Origin: Dryocosmus kuriphilus
Taxonomy: Eukaryota > Arthropoda > Insecta > Hymenoptera > Cynipidae
Direction of reading: 5' to 3'
NCBI GenBank assembly: GCA_038277395.1
Contig: CM076189.1
Coordinates: 110,963,267 to 111,027,266 of the forward strand
Length of the DNA: 64,000 bases
Part shown: piece after piece, positions 59,160 through 64,000 of the stretch
Layout of the letters: the number at the start of each line of letters is the position of its first letter
How positions within the stretch are numbered: position 1 is the stretch's first letter
The notes under the pieces: generated by a model
The model's database searches: none
The model's input: only the letters and a program-made list of their open reading frames with translations
Told to the model about the DNA's origin: nothing
Made by a program: the position numbers and the translations under genes

Positions 59160-60120
59160 GTTGGTCGCTTTTTCATCTTTAAAGGAATCATAGAGGATTA
59201 TAATGGGTTTCTTTCAAACATTGAAGACGCCAAAGTTTCTATAAGGAATTTCTAAGCTTCTAAGGGATTTATAAAAGAGTTAGGGAACAAAGTTAGTTTA
59301 CTTTATTTTAGGAAGGTTACACGATTTTTACTTATTTTAATGAATGTTTACGATTTCCAAGGATTTCAATAAATTTAAGGATATTAAATTTTATTTCAAT
59401 GGGTTTCATCAGATTTCAAAAATTTTTCGAGATATGAAAAGTTTAAAGAAATCTCAAACGATCTCAATGACTAAAGTTACTTTAAAAGACTCAAAGTAAT
59501 ATTTGAATATTTAAAAAATTTATTCTCTAATGTTCTGCGGAAGTTCCTTGAAATCCCTCGAAAATTTTGAAATCTTCTTAAATTCTTTATTTGGAATCTT
59601 CTAAGATAACTTAAAATCTTTAAAATTTGAAAAACTTTTTAAATTCCGTTTGTTTAGAACTAATAGATTTAAATAACTAATAAGTTTCAAACTTCTTTGA
59701 AATCCCTGTTAATTTTTATAATTCATTGAAATTCAACGATTACACAAGCCGAAAAATTTTCACGAAATTTCAAAACAAGAGACCATAACTATCACACCCG
59801 AACGATTTTCACGCACTGAATCCGAATCAAAACTCAAAATAGCTCATATTCGTCCGGCTTGTGAGATATCTTAACCTAAATGTTCCAAAAATACGATATT
59901 TTGCTCTATTCCGTCTTATATTGCATAGCGAATCAATTTTTTTTTAAACTCGTCCAGCCATCTGAAATTCTGAAGCGGCCACCCTTAGCCTTAACTTCAA
60001 AGTCCTTGTTGCGGTTTAAAAAATTTTTTTCACAGAGATATCGTTAAATGAAGTGTAGTACTTTAGAGTTCTCAATACAAGAGTACCAAAGTAGAAAAAA
60101 TTTATTCGGAAAATAAAAGC
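59160..60120. repeat. TTTAAGG-like and AT-rich sequence
   Basis: 59160-59520 has GATTTTAAGG-like and TTTCAAGG variants; 59520-59720 shows the opposite bias (CTTAAAATC), another strand switch near 59520. No gene to 60120. Confidence 0.5.
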
Positions 60121-60299
60121 AATGTAGTTCTATGTTTTTTGGCTCACTGAACCCAAATCCGTCCTGAAACCCTGAAACTTGGATTCCCGGGCCATCATTT
60201 TCCAACCCCGACACCCCAAGCCCTCAAATACTAAAATCTCAGATTCGACGAATTGAAATTTAAGGCCTTTTGGACAGTCGCGCAAGGGATAAACATTGG

Positions 60300-60835
60300 G
60301 AAAGGAAGAACTAGCCACAAAGGTTGGAATGGAAACTTGGTGAACATAATGTTCTTTATGAAAGTCTCGTTGATAAAAATCGAATATTTCTGCCACCACT
60401 TCATACTAAACTAGGTTTAATGAAACAGTATGTGAAAGTTATTAATGTATTTGTGTAGGGCCCGATATAAGAAAACACATGGAAGGTCCATAGTTTATTA
60501 AAAACTATGACAACTGATGAAAAGGATGCATGGGTGAGTTTTAAAGAAGTGGTGGAGAAATTTCCAGGGAGTTTTCGAGATCCACAGTACGAAGCTATTG
60601 TGTCTACTATGTTGCAGAATTTTCAAAAGACAGGTTGTTTGACGAGTATGAAAATACATTTCCTCAAATCACATTTGGACTATTTTCCGGAAAATGTGGG
60701 AGCATTCAGCGAAGGAAGGAATGGACGAACGTTTTCACCATTACTTTCAGCAAAAAGAACAACATTATGAAGGTCCATGGAATGAAAAAATGAAGACAGA
60801 CTACTGATATTATTAGAAAAAAGAAGATGATGGCC
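60300..60835 (+). pseudogene. Second fragment of the LGQQxGFTK transposase family
   Basis: Plus strand: NRIFLPPLHTKLGLMKQYVKVIN (60385-60450), a gap, then DEKDAWVSFKEVVEKF, AIVSTMLQNFQKTGCL and KSHLDYFPENVGAFSEG (60520-60715), and after a frameshift ERFHHYF, EGPWNEKMKTDY (60730-60800). This is the C-terminal half of the protein seen in decayed form at 16312-17530, with an internal deletion between the LLPPLH and DEKDAW blocks. No element ends identified around it. Confidence 0.7.
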
Positions 60836-60999
60836 CTATTAAGCATAAAAGGGAGTATTTTCAACGATCCTTTGAAGTAAAGCCCCAACATATTCATAAA
60901 AGAGATATGTAATTTGTTTTCGAGACTGACGTTTTGGAAGTCTCATGACTTTAGGCTTAGTTTTTTTGGGATCAGTAGAGGAAAATTAACAGTTTGAGG

Positions 61000-61250
61000 C
61001 TTTAACATCAGAAGCTACCCTGTTACGGGTTTGATGGTATTGGGTTACCGGTTACTTGGAATTTAATTTTAGAGTTCAATCTATCTTGAGTTTGATTCTA
61101 GCAGGGTACACCAAACTTAGGTTATGAAACTGGAGGTTAACTTTTAGTGGGTTTGAAGCTAGCAGGGTACAGCGAACATAGGTTATGAATTTGGGGGTTA
61201 ATCTGTAGTGAGTTTGATGCTATTGTGTTGCAGAGTACTTGGGATTTGAA
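61000..61250. repeat. About 63-bp minisatellite, four units
   Basis: GAGTTTGATTCTAGCAGGGTACACCAAAC...GGTTATGAAACTGGAGGTTAA recurs with changes from about 61020 to 61240 (AGCAGGGTACAG, TTATGAATTTGGGGGTTAA). Confidence 0.65.
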
Positions 61251-61671
61251 ATCCCTGGTGACTTCGAATGACTTCGAATGGTTACGTATGAATGCGAAAC
61301 ATATTTAAAAAGTACGGACTCAATCGGAATCGAAGAAGAGTTCATTTAGTATGAGACTGCTCGATGAAGATCCACTCTTTTTGTGTCAAAATTATTCTCT
61401 CCAAGATCATTCCGATTGATTCCTTGTACGTCTGAAGAAACTTTTCATTCCGGCTGACTCCGTCTGACTCCGTAAGAAAAAGACGTTCATTCCGAATGGT
61501 GTTCCCAATGATTCCGACATTGAATCCGATTGGTTCCGAGCATGTGTCAATCGAACTCATTCGGACTCAAATGGACTGTGTCGGAGTAATTCGGAAACGG
61601 TTTCCGCATTCACACGGAATCAAATGAACCCAAATTGGATTCCGTTTGGGTCCGAAACTTCCACCAGGGAT
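61251..61671. mobile_element. MITE-like element with ATCCCTGGTG ends
   Basis: About 420 bp between ATCCCTGGTGACTTCGAA and its inverted counterpart GAAACTTCCACCAGGGAT. Inside, diverged TCCGATTGG/TCCGTTTGGGTCCG blocks recur in both orientations. No coding capacity. Target duplication not clear. Confidence 0.55.
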
Positions 61672-61966
61672 CAGAGGTTATCGGATCGAGTTGGTGTTAG
61701 TAGGATGCAGCTTTCAGATGTTGATACCATCAGTATTGCCGAATATCATGTATTTTATACATTTGGGTTAGCAAATCTCAGAAACCTGATGTAGTGGATA
61801 ATATTGAGATTGTATTTGGATTCATCAACCCAAAAAACAGAGGTATATTGCTTTTGCTTTCCGAAGAACCCTTTTCTATTTTGGTAGTATTGTAATGAGA
61901 ACGTTAAAGTACTAATCTTCATTTAACGATATCTGGGCAAAAAAATAACTTTTCGAAACCGAAAAA

Positions 61967-63572
61967 ATCTGCCCGCTTCGCGGACACATTCTCCTCGCGC
62001 GCTTCGCGCGAAGTATGAGCGCGCCTAGGGCGCGCGTCTGATGGCACTCGCGCTTCGCGCTCGATACGTCATTTACGACACTCGCGCTTTACGCTCGGTA
62101 GGTTATTAACATTTAAATTAAAGATCAAACCATTCATCAGTGTAATTTGTTAATTTTTATCTTAATTTTTTAAACCACCTACATTTTTCTAATGAAATTA
62201 TTAAATTTAAATTTTATTAAAAATTACAAAAGAAATTTTTTTACCTAAGGCTCTATTGCCCTTAAGGAATACATTCTCATCATGACACTCGCGCTTCGCG
62301 CTAGACAGTTAATTTGTTTTTAAGTCCATTGTAGATTAGTAAATTTTTTTGTGATTTTTCGAATTTTTACAATGCAGGTTTTTGATTTATAAAAGTAAAG
62401 CGATGAGTCTCATAAATAAAATTTGTAGCTTTTTCCAATGTGAACAATTCTGCTTCTTCATATTTTCTCATACCTTGCATATTTTTGCTGAAAAGTGGAT
62501 ATTTTTTATATTTATTAACATATTTCTCGAATAACTCAAAAACTATGCGTCTTTACAAAAAAATTATAGACAGCAATTTTGTAGATCTTTTTGAGCTGGA
62601 CAACTTTCTTTATTATCATTTCCTTTTTATCTTGCATATTTTGGCGGAAAATTTGAATTTTTGATTTTTTGATAGCGTTTTTTTCGATTTAAACCTAAAA
62701 CAGTGCATTCTATCAAAAAATAGTTAAATCAAATTTTGTAGACCCTTTTGAGCTGAAAAATTTTGTTTATTATCATTTTTTTCGTATCTTGAATATTTTG
62801 GCGGGAAACCACAGTTAAGACAAAATTTGTAGATTTTTTTGAGGTGAAAAATTTGAGTTATATACACAGTTTGCGTATTTTGCATAGTTTAGCCCAAAAA
62901 TGGATTTTTTCAATTTTGCGAAACCCGTTTTTGATGGATAAGACAATTTTCATGGATTAAGACCAAAACGGTGCATTTTATCAAAAAATGGTTGAAGCAA
63001 AATTTGTGTAGATCTTTGAAAGGTGAACAACTTCGATTCTTACCATTTTGTCATATCTTGAATATTTTGGCGGGAAACGACAGTTTTTTATTTTTAATAA
63101 CGTTTTCTCGATTAAAACAAAAAACGTCCAGTTTATGAAAAAACATTTGAGACAAAATTTTTATATTTTTTTGAGGTGAACAATTTTAGTTATATACATA
63201 TTTTGTTTATCTCGTATAGTTTATCCGGGAGACGGATTTTTTGATTTTGTGAAAACCGTTTTTGATGGATAAAACCATAACCGTTGGTCAAAAGTGGCTG
63301 GTTAACGAACTCGTCCTTACTTTTTACACTTTAAAGAAGTATGCCAAAGCGCAATCCAATTCAATTAGTCCTTCGAAAGTTATCGTGTCCACAGGCGACG
63401 ACGACAACGACAACGACGACAACAACAACGACAGACAGACAGACACACCAACGTAAAAACCTTTTTTTTTTCGGATTCAGGGGGTCATGAAACTTCGAGA
63501 TTTCATGAAATCCGCGAATAGTCAGTCAGTTTCCACATAAAACTAATACATTCTCATTGAGATGAGAATGTA
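61967..63572 (+). repeat. CATTCTCATC-family element, most complete separate copy
   Basis: Starts TCTGCCCGCTTCGCGGACACATTCTC (61967), followed by the GCGCGCTTCGCGCG cluster, and has an internal ACATTCTCATCATGACACTCGCGC breakpoint motif (62270). Body modules (CTTGCATATTTTTGCTGAAAAG, CTTGAATATTTTGGCGGGAAAC repeated) and a CAACGACGACAAC microsatellite (63397-63450) follow, ending at TTCTCATTGAGATGAGAATG (63572). Total about 1.6 kb; defines the limits used for the array at 8.8-13 kb. Confidence 0.7.
63262..63456 (+). CDS. Recurring 64-codon frame of the CATTCTCATC repeat
   Basis: MMDKTITVGQKWLVNE, KKYAKAQSNS and an Asp/Asn-rich tail. Same frame as at 9355, 10459 and 11601, about 50 kb away and clearly more diverged. 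Still open here, which is mild support for more than chance; no domain recognised. Confidence 0.22.
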   Translation: MMDKTITVGQKWLVNELVLTFYTLKKYAKAQSNSISPSKVIVSTGDDDNDNDDNNNDRQTDTPT

Positions 63573-64000
63573 AACAGGATTTTGAAGGGTAAGAGTGGTA
63601 GTTTCGGATGTTGTAACGCGTTTTTAGAAAAGAAACTAATTCGTCATGCAGCATAACACCGAATATAGTAAAACACCGTAATTTTTGCAGTTGTTGGTTG
63701 AGATATCTCAAAAACCTGACGTGTAGGTACAATTGTGCGCTCGGATCCTGTGTTATTTGAATGGATTTCAACAAGTTCAAGAGATATAAACAATTTAAAG
63801 ATGTTTAACAGAATTTTATAAGAATTAATTTATTCTAAAAGATTATAAAGGTTTTCAAGGGACTTAAAAAATTTCAAGGAATTTAAAAAAATTTTGGACG
63901 ATTTTCAAAGAATTTGAAAAGATTCCATAAGATTTAAAGTATTTTCTAGGACTTCCGAGTATATGAAAGATTTTAGGGTATATAAAAATGTTCAGGGATT
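63573..64000. repeat. Unassigned sequence, then TTTAAGG-like block to the window end
   Basis: 63573-63780 is unrecognised single-copy-looking sequence; from about 63790 AAAGG/TTCAAGG variants resume and run off the end. Confidence 0.5.

Noticed and set aside
1..64000. tRNA, rRNA or other structured RNA genes
   Set aside because: No cloverleaf, rRNA core or snRNA-like sequence was noticed by eye; the only tRNA-related sequence is the retroviral primer-binding site.

Overview
The window reads as repeat-dominated nuclear DNA of an arthropod, most likely an insect. The background is AT-rich. It holds an errantivirus-type endogenous retrovirus, a mariner, an RTE-like LINE, large-TIR DNA transposons, long foldback palindromes and extensive degenerate minisatellites. 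No rRNA, tRNA, CRISPR array, operon or intact conserved host gene is visible. The exact taxon cannot be named from the sequence.

Layout. (1) 1-8.65 kb: a cysteine-tailed protein gene, already decayed, is split by a complete but inactive minus-strand endogenous retrovirus (262-8322, 185-bp LTRs, 4-bp GGGG duplication) carrying gag, pro-RT-RNaseH-IN and env. (2) 8.8-14.9 kb: a tandem array and an inverted copy of one repeat family whose breakpoints carry CATTCTCATC and GC hairpins; its best separate copy is at 61.97-63.57 kb. (3) 14.9-23.8 kb: a giant foldback palindrome. Its left arm holds a 3.2-kb TIR transposon (15384-18553) and its right arm a 3.6-kb RTE-like LINE (about 19807-23434); both can be excised on paper using their target duplications. 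(4) 24-48.8 kb: blocks of a diffuse TTTAAGG repeat, whose strand orientation flips at sharp points, are broken by a 7.8-kb DDE_Tnp_4-type transposon (28982-36748), a GTCGGCCCAAC minisatellite region (40-41.6 kb) and a second DDE_Tnp_4-type transposon (43.72-47.35 kb). The first of these transposons hosts a mariner, which itself hosts a solo LTR, and beside it a 1.7-kb foldback element. (5) 48.8-52 kb: a GC-rich duplicated island, then two short exon-like segments joined in phase by a GT-AG intron, which would encode a Gly/Ser linker followed by ELDLTLRLG, a plant EAR-like motif; then a TCATTTTCATTT minisatellite. (6) 52-59.2 kb: an AT-rich dispersed repeat, then a GC-rich degenerate Ty3-type LTR element (minus). 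(7) 59.2-64 kb: more TTTAAGG sequence, a second fragment of the transposase family seen at 16.3-17.5 kb, a small TIR repeat and the second CATTCTCATC element.

Nearly every coding sequence is a mobile-element pseudogene, so there is no pathway to describe. The value lies in the readable order of nested insertions and in the one candidate non-mobile gene at 50609-50891. Boundaries marked 'about' were read by eye.
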